Assembly (NCBI RefSeq): GCF_027924405.1
Contig: NZ_AP026978.1
Location: forward strand, 6,510,001 to 6,574,000
Source of the DNA: Nocardia sputorum
GTDB taxonomy: Bacteria; Actinomycetota; Actinomycetes; Mycobacteriales; Mycobacteriaceae
Direction of reading: 5' to 3'
Length of the DNA: 64,000 nt
Position numbers and translations under genes: made by a program. Shown here piece by piece: positions 37,806 to 46,119 of the stretch (position 1 is its first letter; each line of letters opens with the position of its first letter). Under the pieces are notes generated by a model that saw only the letters and a program-made list of their open reading frames with translations, was not told the origin of the DNA and did not search any database.

Positions 37806-39517
37806 GCGAGCAGCTCCACTGGAATGTCGAGGTGACGAGACCGCAGCCATTCGCCGAGTCCCTTGGCCTGCGGATCGAAGCGGGCCTGATAAGCCACGCC
37901 CTGACCGAGCAGACCTTCGATGATGAAGTTCAGCGCCCGCAGATTGGGCAGGACGTGCCGGGTGACGGTCAGCGAAGCCGCTTCCGGCAGTAGTTCTTTG
38001 ACGCGGGCCACGGTGAGCGTGTGCGCCAGCCAGCGCCATTGCTCGTCGGTGCGCACCCACACGCCGATGTTCGCGTCACCGCCTTTGTCACCGCTGCGGG
38101 CCAGCGCGATCGTCCCCAACGGGACGCGGCGCGTGTCCCCGGCCGGCAGGGGCTCCGGGGCGGGCGGCTCCGCGACGTCGGCGAGTTCGGTCGTCTCCGT
38201 GGCCGGCGCGACGTCGACGCGAGTGCCGTCGGGCAGCACCGCCGTGTGCGGAACCTCCGCGGCGTCGACGAAACCGGGCGTGAACACGCCGTAGGGAGAT
38301 CCGTTGCCGGGGAGCGTCGTGAAACTGCATCCCGGATAGCTGGCCAGCGCCAGCTCCACGGCGACGTTGGAGAACGCGCGCCCGACCTTGTTCGGGTCCG
38401 GGTCGCGGACCACGCAGCGCAGCAGCGCGCTGGCCTGCTCCTCGGTCGCCGCGTCCGGCCGATCCAGACGGGCCAGCGTCCAGCTCAGCTCGGCGGGACG
38501 GGTCGGCAGCCAGGACTCCAGCTGGCGTTGCGCGAGTGCGGCTTTGGCCTCGATGTCCAGGCCGGTGAGCACGAACTCCATCTCGTTGCGGAAGCCGCCG
38601 AGCGTGTTCAGCGAGACCTTGAGCCGAGGCGGCGGGGCCTCACCGGTGACGCCGCTGATCCGCACCCGATCGGGACCGTCCTGGTCGAGCCGGATGGTGT
38701 CCAGGCGGGTCGTCACGTCGGGGCCCGCGTAGCGGGGACCCTGGATCTCGTACATCAGCTGGGCCTCGACCGTGTCGACGGTGACCGCGCCGCCGGTGCC
38801 CGCGTGCTTGGTGATGACGCTGCTGCCGTCGGCGCGGATCTCCGCGATCGGGAAGCCCGGCCTGCCCAGATCGGCGAGCTCGGTGAAGAAGGCGTAGTTG
38901 CCGCCGGTGGCCTGGGTGCCGCATTCGATCACGTGCCCCGCCACCACCGCACCGGCCAGCCGGTCGTAATCCTCGCGGTCCCAGCCGAAGTGCGCGGCGG
39001 CCGGGCCGACGATCACCGACGCGTCGGTGACCCGGCCGGTGACCACGATATCCGCGCCCGCGTTCAGGCATTCGACGATGCCCCACGCGCCGAGGTAGGC
39101 GTTGGCGGTCAGCGGCGCGCCGAAGCCGAGTTCACCGGCGCGCGCGAGCAGGTCGTCGCCCTCCACGTGCGCGATCTTCGCGTCCAGTCCGAGATCGGCG
39201 GCCACCTTGCGCAGTTTCCCCGCCAGGCCGGCCGGATTGAGGCCGCCCGCGTTGGCCACGATCCGCACGTTGCGTTCCAGCGCCAGCCCGAGGCAGTCCT
39301 CGATCTGCTTGACGAAGGTCTTGGCGTAGCCGAGGTCCGGGTCCTTCATGCGGTCCCGGCCGAGGATCAGCATGGTGAGTTCGGCGAGATAGTCGCCGGT
39401 GAGGACGTCGAGCTGTCCCCCTTCCAGCATCTCGCGCATGGCGCCGAGCCGATCACCGTAGAAGCCGGAACAGTTGCCGATCCGGAGCACATGCGGGTCG
39501 GCGGCCAGCATACTCAT
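37802..39517 (-). CDS. AtuA-like (DUF1446) acyclic terpene utilisation family protein
   Basis: A 571-residue protein of the DUF1446/AtuA family, first seen in the Pseudomonas acyclic terpene (citronellol) pathway. Characteristic stretches are IGNCSGFYGDRLGAMREML, VTGRVTDASVIVGPAA, YEIQGPRYAGPDVTTRLD and RSGDKGGDANIGVWVR. The catalytic role is not established. It is the first gene of the operon, equal in place to Rv0976c. AGGAGG lies 11 bases before ATG 39517. Its stop codon overlaps the first mini-ORF of the tandem repeat. Confidence 0.88.
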   Translation of the reverse strand: MSMLAADPHVLRIGNCSGFYGDRLGAMREMLEGGQLDVLTGDYLAELTMLILGRDRMKDPDLGYAKTFVKQIEDCLGLALERNVRIVANAGGLNPAGLAGKLRKVAADLGLDAKIAHVEGDDLLARAGELGFGAPLTANAYLGAWGIVECLNAGADIVVTGRVTDASVIVGPAAAHFGWDREDYDRLAGAVVAGHVIECGTQATGGNYAFFTELADLGRPGFPIAEIRADGSSVITKHAGTGGAVTVDTVEAQLMYEIQGPRYAGPDVTTRLDTIRLDQDGPDRVRISGVTGEAPPPRLKVSLNTLGGFRNEMEFVLTGLDIEAKAALAQRQLESWLPTRPAELSWTLARLDRPDAATEEQASALLRCVVRDPDPNKVGRAFSNVAVELALASYPGCSFTTLPGNGSPYGVFTPGFVDAAEVPHTAVLPDGTRVDVAPATETTELADVAEPPAPEPLPAGDTRRVPLGTIALARSGDKGGDANIGVWVRTDEQWRWLAHTLTVARVKELLPEAASLTVTRHVLPNLRALNFIIEGLLGQGVAYQARFDPQAKGLGEWLRSRHLDIPVELLA

Positions 39518-39620
39518 CAGCGGGAATGCCTCCTGTGCGGCGAACCGTCAGGATGAGCCGCATGCCGCACCCGTGAAGTCCGCGTTCCGCGACCAGCATC
39601 ACACCAGGGCCAGAAAAAAG

Positions 39621-39636
39621 CAAGCATGCGTGCTTG
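39621..39636 (-). promoter_or_regulatory. palindrome upstream of the catabolic operon
   Basis: CAAGCA-TGCG-TGCTTG is a perfect 6-bp-arm palindrome 104 bp upstream of the AtuA-like ATG. It is a candidate operator for the TetR protein encoded at the end of the operon. Confidence 0.45.
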
Positions 39637-39688
39637 TTACTTGCGGGAGGCGACCCACCCACCCGTCGGCCGCCGGGCGGCCTGGAGC

Positions 39689-39859
39689 ATGATGGGCACG
39701 GTGTCCAGCGACGTCACCGTGATCGTTCTGTTCGCCTTGGCAGGGTTCCTGCTCGGCGGCGCCTACACCACATGGAAGACGGCGCGGCCGCTGTCGATCG
39801 CGCTGGCCGTCTGCGCCGTTCTGGCGGCGGGCGGCGCGCTGGCCTGGTGGCTCGGCTAA
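39689..39859 (+). CDS. small membrane protein (two helices)
   Basis: A 56-residue membrane protein with two hydrophobic helices: VTVIVLFALAGFLLGGAY and LSIALAVCAVLAAGGALAWW. Starts at ATG 39689 or 39692 (GGAG upstream); GTG 39701 is also possible. It is divergent from the AtuA operon and overlaps the end of the cyclase gene by 4 bp on the opposite strand. Function unknown. Confidence 0.65.
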   Translation: MMGTVSSDVTVIVLFALAGFLLGGAYTTWKTARPLSIALAVCAVLAAGGALAWWLG

Positions 39860-40776
39860 CCCTTCGACAAACGGAAGATCCGCAGGTCATCGGGAACGCC
39901 GCTGAGCGGAGCGGCGAAGAGGCCGCGGCGATATGGCTTGGCCGCCAAGCCCAGTTCCGTCAGCGTCTCCGGCCGCAACCCCTGCAGCGTCACCTCCGAC
40001 AGCATGGTGTGGCCGTTGCCGCCCGCCTCCATGACCCGCGCCGCGATCGTGACGTCCACGCCGAGCCAATCGCCGCCGATCTCACGCGGGGAACCGGTGT
40101 GCAAACCGATGCGCATATGCGGCGTGTAGCCGCGCACCTGCACATCGGCCAGATTGCGCTTGGCGGTCACGGCCGCGCGCACCGCCCGGTCCGCCGAGGG
40201 GAACACCGCCATCACGCCGTCACCCATGCGCTTGACCACCTGCCCGCCGCGTTCGGCGATCGGCGGCTCGATGGCCTTGGCCACCTTGCGCAGCAGTTCG
40301 AGGGTGGCCTCGTCACCGGCCGAGAGCGACCAGCGCGAGAAGGCCACCAGGTCGGTGAACATGACGGTTACTTCTTGGCTACCTTTGCCACGGCCCATCC
40401 GCTCCAAGGCGGCCTGCCAGACCTGCAAGGCGCCGAAACCGATCTCGCGCGCGGCGCTGGGAGCATCGCCGACCAGCTTGTCCGCCGCCCGCGCGACCGC
40501 TCGCGCGCCACCGGGCCCGGACACCGACAGCGGGTCGCCGAAGGCAGGGTCACCGGGGAGCTGTTCGCGGGCCCTGCGCAGCACACCGATGAGATCCGCA
40601 CGCTGGTTCGCGGCGTTCATCAGCGCGGACAGCTGGCTGCGGCGCGATCCGCCGGAACGGCGGGAAGAATCGAACCCGTCGGACGGCTCCAACGGAATGA
40701 CCACCTCGGGCGGTTCGCCACCGGCGGCCTCGCGCCCCGACTCCGGCTCCGTACCGCCGGAAGGTCTTTCGTTCAC
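39856..40776 (-). CDS. class III adenylate/guanylate cyclase domain protein
   Basis: A 306-residue soluble protein. The C-terminal half is a class III cyclase catalytic domain: VMFTDLVAFSRWS (first metal-binding Asp), RMGDGVMAVF (second metal-binding Asp) and MRIGLHTGSPREIGGDWLGV, followed by TIAARVMEAGGNG with the transition-state Arg. The N-terminal 130 residues have no recognised sensor domain. GTG 40776 is the start because TACCCT lies exactly at -12 to -7, the leaderless pattern. It should make cAMP, though the substrate residues were not checked in detail. Confidence 0.85.
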   Translation of the reverse strand: MNERPSGGTEPESGREAAGGEPPEVVIPLEPSDGFDSSRRSGGSRRSQLSALMNAANQRADLIGVLRRAREQLPGDPAFGDPLSVSGPGGARAVARAADKLVGDAPSAAREIGFGALQVWQAALERMGRGKGSQEVTVMFTDLVAFSRWSLSAGDEATLELLRKVAKAIEPPIAERGGQVVKRMGDGVMAVFPSADRAVRAAVTAKRNLADVQVRGYTPHMRIGLHTGSPREIGGDWLGVDVTIAARVMEAGGNGHTMLSEVTLQGLRPETLTELGLAAKPYRRGLFAAPLSGVPDDLRIFRLSKG

Positions 40777-41119
40777 GCCCCGAGGGTATCTCAGCCGATC
40801 TGCCGTCGGCAGATTACCGATCATCGCCATCTCTCACCTCCGCGACGAACACAGCGAGCACGTCGGCGGGCTCCGCGTTGGATAACGAGCTGGTTGCTGA
40901 ACCGAGGCTACTCGGCACAGCGCAGGTCTCGGAACCGGCAAGCGGCATAGTTTCCTCGATGTTCACACGCACGATCGGCCCGGCGCGAGGAATCGCATCG
41001 GGCCGATCGCGGCACCGTCCGCCGGGCAGTGGCGACGGTGGGCGAAGCGCCGGACCTCCCGACAAGGTCGGCGCCCCACAACCCGAGTGGCGAGGGATGG
41101 CGACTCGGGTGGCTTCGCG
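40777..41119. other. intergenic region without a confident gene
   Basis: This 343-bp stretch lies between the divergent cyclase start and the permease stop. CCCGAGT / ACTCGGG (41082-41088, 41103-41109) is a weak hairpin that could end the ABC transporter transcript. A minus-strand frame (GTG near 40964 to 40814) is open but unsupported. Confidence 0.6.
40783..40788 (-). promoter_or_regulatory. predicted leaderless -10 of the cyclase gene
   Basis: TACCCT on the minus strand ends 6 bases before GTG 40776, with no ribosome-binding site between. Confidence 0.5.
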
Positions 41120-41881
41120 CTAAGCGTCGCGCTGGTTCACCACGACCAAGGCCGCGCCGAAGACGATCGCGACGAAGACGGTGAAGTACAGCAGGCTGCC
41201 CCACGGCCCCCAGTGCCAGTTGGCCGTGGACACGGAGGCGCTGAAGAAATGGTTCGCGTTCGCGAACGGCAGGAACGGCGTGACGTTGCGGCCGAAGCTG
41301 CCGAACGCGCCGAGCAGCCCCTCGATGAGCAGCGGCCACAGCACGATCAGGGAGATGGCCGCGGCGGACTGCCGCACCAGCACGCCGACGCCGATCGCCA
41401 GCAGCACGCACAGGAACGCGTAGATCGGGATGCCGTAGACCTCGCGCCAGTCCTCCGCGCTGGACAGCGTGAGGGCCGCGCCCGCGTCCGGGCCGCTGAT
41501 GGCCTTGGCCACCGCGTAGGCCAGGAACACCAGAACGAGGGTCAGCACCGCGCCGTACACGCCGACCAGCCCGGCCTTGGTCACGATCACCTTGGCCCGA
41601 TGCGGCGTCGCCTGGTACGTGGTCCGGATGATGCCGAAGCGATATTCGCTGGTCACCGTCAAGGTGGCCATGATCATCAAGACCATCACGCCGAAGCCGC
41701 TGATGCCGGCCACCGCGGTGGAGACGGTCAGGTCGATCGCGCCGTCCTTGCCGTAGGACGCGCGCGCCACCGAGGCGAGCAGCGCGGCCATGCCCAGCGC
41801 GAGGGCGATGACGATCGCCGAGCACCACCAGGGCGACCTGGTGGAGGTGAGCTTGATTCGTTCCGCTGCCAGCACGCCCAT
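41120..41881 (-). CDS. ABC-2-type transporter permease
   Basis: A 253-residue six-helix membrane protein. Opening GVLAAERIKLTSTRSPWW is typical of ABC-2 permeases that follow a NatA/CcmA-like ATPase, and MVLMIMATLTVTSEYRFGII fits the family. The start overlaps the ATPase stop by one base (TGATG). With the ATPase it forms an exporter, substrate unknown. Confidence 0.88.
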   Translation of the reverse strand: MGVLAAERIKLTSTRSPWWCSAIVIALALGMAALLASVARASYGKDGAIDLTVSTAVAGISGFGVMVLMIMATLTVTSEYRFGIIRTTYQATPHRAKVIVTKAGLVGVYGAVLTLVLVFLAYAVAKAISGPDAGAALTLSSAEDWREVYGIPIYAFLCVLLAIGVGVLVRQSAAAISLIVLWPLLIEGLLGAFGSFGRNVTPFLPFANANHFFSASVSTANWHWGPWGSLLYFTVFVAIVFGAALVVVNQRDA

Positions 41882-42825
41882 CAGAGCGCACCTCCCATAA
41901 CTTGATCGAAGCCTTCGCCGTGGTACTGCACGGCGCCGCCGGTCATCCGCATGAACGCCTCTTCCAGCGACGCGCGCTGGGGGGCCAGCTCGAACAGCGT
42001 GATGCTGTGCTCGCCGGCCAGCTTGCCGACCGCGTCACTGGACACGCCCGCCACCACCAGCGCGGGGCCGTCGGCTCCGGCCCCGTCCTCGCGGACTGTC
42101 ATGCCGTTCGAGGTGAGCACGCTGCGCAGCTGGTCGAGCTGCGGGCTGCGCACCCGCACCGACTGCTCGGAGGCGCGTTCGATGAATTCCTGGGTCGTCG
42201 AGTCCGAGATGAGCTTGCCGCGCCCGATCACCACCAGGTGCTCGGCGGTCTGGGCCATCTCCGACAGCAGATGGCTGGAGACCAGCACCGTGCGGCCTTC
42301 GGCGGCCAGCCGCTGCATGAACCGCCGGATCCACAGGATGCCCTCCGGGTCGAGGCCGTTCACCGGCTCGTCGAACAGCAGCACCTCCGGGTCGCCCAGC
42401 AGCGCGCCGGCCAGGCCGAGCCGCTGCGACATGCCCAGTGAGAAGCCGCCCGCGGTCTTGCCCGCCACCTCCGACAGGCCGACCAGCCGCAGCACCTCCT
42501 CCACCCGGGACTTGGCGATGTCGTTGGACGCGGCCATCCACTCCAGATGGGCGCGCGCCGACCGGTTCGGATGCACCCACTTGGCGTCCAGCAGCGCGCC
42601 GACGGTGCGCAGCGGATGGTCCAGCTCGTGATAGGACTTGCCCTTGATCAGGGCGGTCCCAGCGGTGGGCCGGTCCAATCCGAGGATCATCCGCATGGTG
42701 GTCGACTTGCCCGCGCCGTTCGGTCCGAGGAACCCCGTCACCTGCCCCGGTCGAACGGTGAAGGTCAGATCCTGCACCGCTACGGTCTGCCCGTAGTGCT
42801 TGGTCAGGCCTCTCAGCTCGATCAT
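41881..42825 (-). CDS. ABC transporter ATP-binding protein
   Basis: A 314-residue ATPase of the DrrA/CcmA-like exporter class. Walker A is GFLGPNGAGKSTT, the signature loop FSLGMSQRLGLAGALL, Walker B VLLFDEPVNGLDPEG, and the switch His is in LVSSHLLSEM. The C-terminal 90 residues are the regulatory tail common in this class. I chose ATG 42825; AATGCT lies at -12 to -7, so it may be leaderless. A perfect 16-bp palindrome lies 58 bp upstream. Confidence 0.92.
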   Translation of the reverse strand: MIELRGLTKHYGQTVAVQDLTFTVRPGQVTGFLGPNGAGKSTTMRMILGLDRPTAGTALIKGKSYHELDHPLRTVGALLDAKWVHPNRSARAHLEWMAASNDIAKSRVEEVLRLVGLSEVAGKTAGGFSLGMSQRLGLAGALLGDPEVLLFDEPVNGLDPEGILWIRRFMQRLAAEGRTVLVSSHLLSEMAQTAEHLVVIGRGKLISDSTTQEFIERASEQSVRVRSPQLDQLRSVLTSNGMTVREDGAGADGPALVVAGVSSDAVGKLAGEHSITLFELAPQRASLEEAFMRMTGGAVQYHGEGFDQVMGGAL

Positions 42826-42882
42826 GCGCCCAGCATTCCGCAAATCACGGCCGCGCGCGTCGGTAAATGGTGCCGAGTTGGA

Positions 42883-42898
42883 TCATCCTCGAGGATGA
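42883..42898. promoter_or_regulatory. perfect 16-bp palindrome upstream of the ABC operon
   Basis: TCATCCTC-GAGGATGA is a perfect palindrome without spacer, 58 bp before the ATPase start. It may be an operator; the cognate regulator is unknown. Confidence 0.4.
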
Positions 42899-42968
42899 GG
42901 GGCGAGGTGTCCGGGTGGGTGCAAGCCCGTACGGGGAAGTCGATACACGCTCACCAGCACACAGAAGA

Positions 42969-42995
42969 CCCGCGACCAGTCGAATCGGTCGCGGG
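42969..42995 (-). terminator. terminator hairpin after XRE regulator B
   Basis: CCCGCGACC (42969-42977) and GGTCGCGGG (42987-42995) form a 9-bp stem with a 9-base loop, followed on the minus strand by TCTTCTGTG. It lies 30 bp after the stop of the XRE-TPR gene. Confidence 0.65.
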
Positions 42996-43025
42996 CCTTC
43001 GTGGCCCTGCCAGGGGGTCAGGAAG

Positions 43026-44186
43026 TCACAGCGACGTACCCAGCCAGGATGCGAACCCGACCAGACCCTCACTCTGGCGTCGCTGCGCCGCTGCGATGCC
43101 GTGCACCGTCTCCCGCACTCCCGGGTGCAAACGGGTCTGCTGCGGTGCCGCTGCCCGTGCCTTGTTCAACGCAACCAGGGCCTTGTCCGGCTTGCCGGAC
43201 ATCAACCAGGCGCGTGCGTTGTCCTGCCAGTGATGCCCGATGCGGGTAGGTGGCGCTCCGGCGGAGTAGACCAGCTCGGCGCCTTCGATCGCGGCCCGGG
43301 TCGGGTCGCCGGATTCCAGCTCGATCGCGTGCGAATGGATCTCGGTGTTCAGCGGTCCGAAGTCGACCATGTACATGTCCGTCTCACCGGTCCGTGCCGC
43401 GATTTCACGTGCTGCGGCGATGTGGTCGACCGCGCCGGCGTGGTTCAGCTTCCGCGCTTCGTTCACCGCCCCGGCAAGGTGCGAGTAGCCGCCCAGGATC
43501 AGCCCGGATCGGGTTTCGTCGGCGGTCGATATCGCCGACTCGATGAGTTGACCAGCCACCTCCGACTCTCCGAAATGGGTGAGTACCCGCGCCCGTGCCA
43601 GGACGGAGAACGCACCCCAGTTGCGATCATCGGCCAGAGGCGCATACGTGTCGGCGAGGTCGAGCGCTGGCAGCGTGAGCGACAGGTGGCCGGTTCGCCG
43701 GGCAGACCACTCGGCGAGCACGTACGCGGCCGTCAGCAGCGTGTAGGCGCGTGCCTGCTCGTCGCCGGACAACTCCCGCACCGCACCGTGCAATCGGCGG
43801 ATGATACCCGGCAATACCTCGATGGTCTGCCGCGTCCGGTCGCGGCGATACAGCAGTTGCGCGGCGGACAGGTCCGCATCCAGCTGCGCCAGCGGCCCGG
43901 GGTCGACCGCTCGGGCGTATCGGCCCTCGGTCAGCAGCACCGATAGTTCATTCACCGCGTCGGACAACGGCTTTCCGTCGTCGTAGGGTGCGCCGGTCAA
44001 CTGCTCCGGGGTGACCCGTAGTGCCCGCGCTACCGCCGAGATGAAGCCGGGAGAGGCTGGCTCTCGTCCCTGCTCGACCGCCTTGACCATGCTCAGGCTG
44101 TAGGCCGCACGGGACGCGAGCGCCCGTTGACTGAGCCCGGCGATCTTGCGTTCCGATGCGATCCGCTGCCCCACGCTGTCGCTCAT
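43026..44186 (-). CDS. XRE-family regulator with TPR-like C-terminal domain
   Basis: A 386-residue protein. The N-terminal 65 residues are a Cro/C1 helix-turn-helix (IASERKIAGLSQRALASRAA, then LSMVKAVEQGREPASPGF). The rest is built of helical repeats (ARAYTLLTAAYVLAEWSARR; HIAAAREIAARTGETDMYMV; DNARAWLMSGKPDKALVALN) with TPR character. ATG 44186 is the start because TACCGT lies exactly at -12 to -7. Two small ORFs are encoded divergently from 44345. It resembles the regulator at 13618-14847 in layout, not in close sequence. Confidence 0.86.
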   Translation of the reverse strand: MSDSVGQRIASERKIAGLSQRALASRAAYSLSMVKAVEQGREPASPGFISAVARALRVTPEQLTGAPYDDGKPLSDAVNELSVLLTEGRYARAVDPGPLAQLDADLSAAQLLYRRDRTRQTIEVLPGIIRRLHGAVRELSGDEQARAYTLLTAAYVLAEWSARRTGHLSLTLPALDLADTYAPLADDRNWGAFSVLARARVLTHFGESEVAGQLIESAISTADETRSGLILGGYSHLAGAVNEARKLNHAGAVDHIAAAREIAARTGETDMYMVDFGPLNTEIHSHAIELESGDPTRAAIEGAELVYSAGAPPTRIGHHWQDNARAWLMSGKPDKALVALNKARAAAPQQTRLHPGVRETVHGIAAAQRRQSEGLVGFASWLGTSL

Positions 44187-44192
44187 GCCCCA

Positions 44193-44198
44193 ACGGTA
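44193..44198 (-). promoter_or_regulatory. predicted leaderless -10 of XRE regulator B
   Basis: TACCGT on the minus strand ends 6 bases before ATG 44186; no ribosome-binding site is present. Confidence 0.5.
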
Positions 44199-44344
44199 GA
44201 TCGATCGCGGCCGGCTGTCCCCGCACTGTCCCTCGGTGGCCTTGCCGTCCGCGAACGTTTTGGCAGGCCCCGGCGTCGGGTGAATCCCCGAATCCTCGGC
44301 GCCGGACGCCACCCAACTACACCACAATGCAAGGGGGTTTCGGA

Positions 44345-44509
44345 GTGACCGAACTCGCAGTCACCCTTACCGTTATGGCCGCTGTCGGCGGACTGCTGAT
44401 CATCGTGTTCTGGGTCCTGCCTTGGCTACTCGAGCTCGGCGGCGATCCCGACGAGCGGGTGCCGTTCCGCGAGGTCATGGACCGCATCGAACGCGAGGAA
44501 CAGCGATGA
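44345..44509 (+). CDS. small membrane-anchored protein, XRE-locus B
   Basis: A 54-residue protein: one transmembrane helix (LTVMAAVGGLLIIVFWVLPW) then a charged cytoplasmic tail (DPDERVPFREVMDRIEREEQ). GTG 44345 is six bases after AAGGGGGT. Its TGA overlaps the ATG of the next gene (ATGA). It is divergent from the XRE-TPR regulator and probably its target. Function unknown. Confidence 0.65.
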   Translation: MTELAVTLTVMAAVGGLLIIVFWVLPWLLELGGDPDERVPFREVMDRIEREEQR

Positions 44510-44697
44510 CGACGCGGGGCAGTTGGATCCAGGACTACTGCGAGGACAGCAACTGGCCCGTCGATGAGAAGCACGCGCAAGGCTTGCTGAAACTCCATGC
44601 CACATGTACGCCACCGTGCCCGCGCAAGCTGTCCGCCGAGCGGTGGCTCCAGGAGCGCGACATAGACGGACCGGATAGTACGACCAGCCAGGCGTAG
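44506..44697 (+). CDS. small Cys-containing protein, XRE-locus B
   Basis: A 63-residue soluble protein with three cysteines (SWIQDYCEDSNWPVDEKHA; HATCTPPCPRK), a spacing that might bind a metal. It is translationally coupled to the small membrane protein. I recall similar short ORFs next to XRE regulators in Nocardia. Function unknown. Confidence 0.65.
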   Translation: MTTRGSWIQDYCEDSNWPVDEKHAQGLLKLHATCTPPCPRKLSAERWLQERDIDGPDSTTSQA

Positions 44698-44795
44698 AAC
44701 TGGACGACCAGGTGCTACCGCGTCATTCGCCGCCAGGAGGCCAGAACTGGGCCGACTCTGCGGAGCTGCGAGGTCAGCGCAGTTCCGCCGAAGCC

Positions 44796-45524
44796 TCAGC
44801 GGCCCAGCGGCTCGGCGCCGTCCGCGAGCACGGCGGCGAGCGCGGCGGCCGCGTCGAGCAGGGCGTGGGAGCGAGCGGTGATGCTCGCGTCCCGGGCCGC
44901 CAGCGCCGCCTCGACGTCATCGGATCGGTGGCCGCGCGGCAGGTGGGGCATCAAGGTTTTCAGCGTGTCGACGCGGTATCCGGCCCTGCGGAGTTGATGG
45001 ACGATCCGGGCGTCGCGGACCTGGGCGGGCGAGTACCGTCGCGTGCCCTGCGCGGTCGCGCGATCCGGGACGACGAGTCCCTCGGCGTCCCAATGCCGCA
45101 GGGTCGACGGGCGCACGCCCAGCGCGGCGGCCAGTTCGGCGACGCTCATCGCATCCGACGGCCGCGCGTCGGCGATCGGCTCGGCGGCGATCACCTCCGC
45201 CGCCCGCTTGGCGAGCGCCAAGTCGGCGCGCTCTCGGTCCAGCCCGGCGTGTGCCGCATCGAGCAGGGCGAGCACCTGCGAAAACGGTCCCGTGTGGACG
45301 GCGCGAACGATGCGCTTGGCCTCGACGGGGCCGACGCCTGCCGCCAGCGCTCGATAGGCGAGCGCGGAACGCACGTGCACCTCGCCGTATCGGCGATAGC
45401 CCGTCGCGGTGCGGATCGCTGTCGGCAGAACGCCGTCGCTTTCGAGGTTGCGAATCTGCTGCACGGAGTACCCCGCCCGCCGCGCCACCTCGGCGGTGCG
45501 CAATGTGGAGTTGCGAGTTGTCAC
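44796..45524 (-). CDS. MerR-family regulator with two MerR DNA-binding domains
   Basis: A 242-residue protein with two MerR winged-helix domains. The first covers about residues 9-75 (LRTAEVARRAGYSVQQIRNL, wing TGYRRY); the second about 126-192 (MSVAELAAALGVRPSTLRHW, wing GTRRYS). Most MerR proteins have one such domain and work as dimers, so a tandem version may bind as a monomer or bridge sites. GTG 45524 follows GGGAG. It is divergent from the DUF6194 gene by 61 bp. Confidence 0.85.
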   Translation of the reverse strand: MTTRNSTLRTAEVARRAGYSVQQIRNLESDGVLPTAIRTATGYRRYGEVHVRSALAYRALAAGVGPVEAKRIVRAVHTGPFSQVLALLDAAHAGLDRERADLALAKRAAEVIAAEPIADARPSDAMSVAELAAALGVRPSTLRHWDAEGLVVPDRATAQGTRRYSPAQVRDARIVHQLRRAGYRVDTLKTLMPHLPRGHRSDDVEAALAARDASITARSHALLDAAAALAAVLADGAEPLGR

Positions 45525-45585
45525 CCTTACTCCCAGCATATCTCGCCCAAAGTCTCCACAAGCACCTTAATGAAACGCTGGAAGC

Positions 45586-46044
45586 ATGACCATCGACGAG
45601 ATCATCGACTTCGTCTCGGCCCTCGACGGAGTCCTGACGCTGCGCCCCGGCCCCGGGGACGGCTCACCCGAAATCAGTTGGGGCGACACGTTCTTCTACT
45701 ACTCGCCGGACGGCGTCGTGCCGAAGGCGACCCAGCCCTTCGCGACGATCGTGACGAAGAATTATCCCGGCGACGAAAGTTCCCGCCTGGACCGGCCTGA
45801 CACGTTCCGAGTCAACATCGCCGCCGGAAAAGAAGCCTTCACCTACTGGACCGGCCACACCCCCCGCGAATCATCCCCTCCCGACGATCCGAGCGCGGCG
45901 GACACGGTGATCGCCCACCCGGTCTACGCATCCGCAGGTTGGCTATCGATCATCAACCCAGGCCCCCGAACCGCCGAATCCACCCGCACCCTCCTCGGTA
46001 CCGCCCACGAACGCGCCCGCTCCCGCCGCGAACGTCGGACTTAA
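45586..46044 (+). CDS. DUF6194 family protein
   Basis: A 152-residue soluble protein matching the DUF6194 pattern: MTIDEIIDFVSAL at the N-terminus, SWGDTFFYYSPDG, TFRVNIAAGKEAFTYW and HPVYASAGWLSIINPG. These small actinobacterial proteins are predicted to fold like MmcQ/YjbR-type proteins; function unknown. It is divergent from the double-MerR regulator, which probably controls it. A long hairpin follows its stop. Confidence 0.8.
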   Translation: MTIDEIIDFVSALDGVLTLRPGPGDGSPEISWGDTFFYYSPDGVVPKATQPFATIVTKNYPGDESSRLDRPDTFRVNIAAGKEAFTYWTGHTPRESSPPDDPSAADTVIAHPVYASAGWLSIINPGPRTAESTRTLLGTAHERARSRRERRT

Positions 46045-46048
46045 CGAA

Positions 46049-46102
46049 CCGCGAGTGGCACATGGTTGCGGCGAAGCGCTCTCCACCATGTGCCACTCGC
46101 GG
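46049..46102. repeat. GAGTGGCACA hairpin element, copy 1
   Basis: Perfect 18-bp arms (46049-46066 and 46085-46102) with an 18-base loop, 4 bp after the DUF6194 stop. The stem has GAGTGGCACA and its complement. A related element lies at 60265-60325. It probably terminates transcription and looks like a dispersed repeat. Confidence 0.85.
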
Positions 46103-46119
46103 AAACGGTTTCCGGACTG

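Noticed and set aside
40814..40966. Short minus-strand frame in the cyclase/permease gap
   Set aside because: No ribosome-binding site or -10 at the right place, and no familiar sequence.
42900..43000. Possible tRNA near the TTCGAATC-like sequence
   Set aside because: The sequence TCGAATCGGTC belongs to a simple 9-bp hairpin; no cloverleaf or acceptor stem can be drawn.
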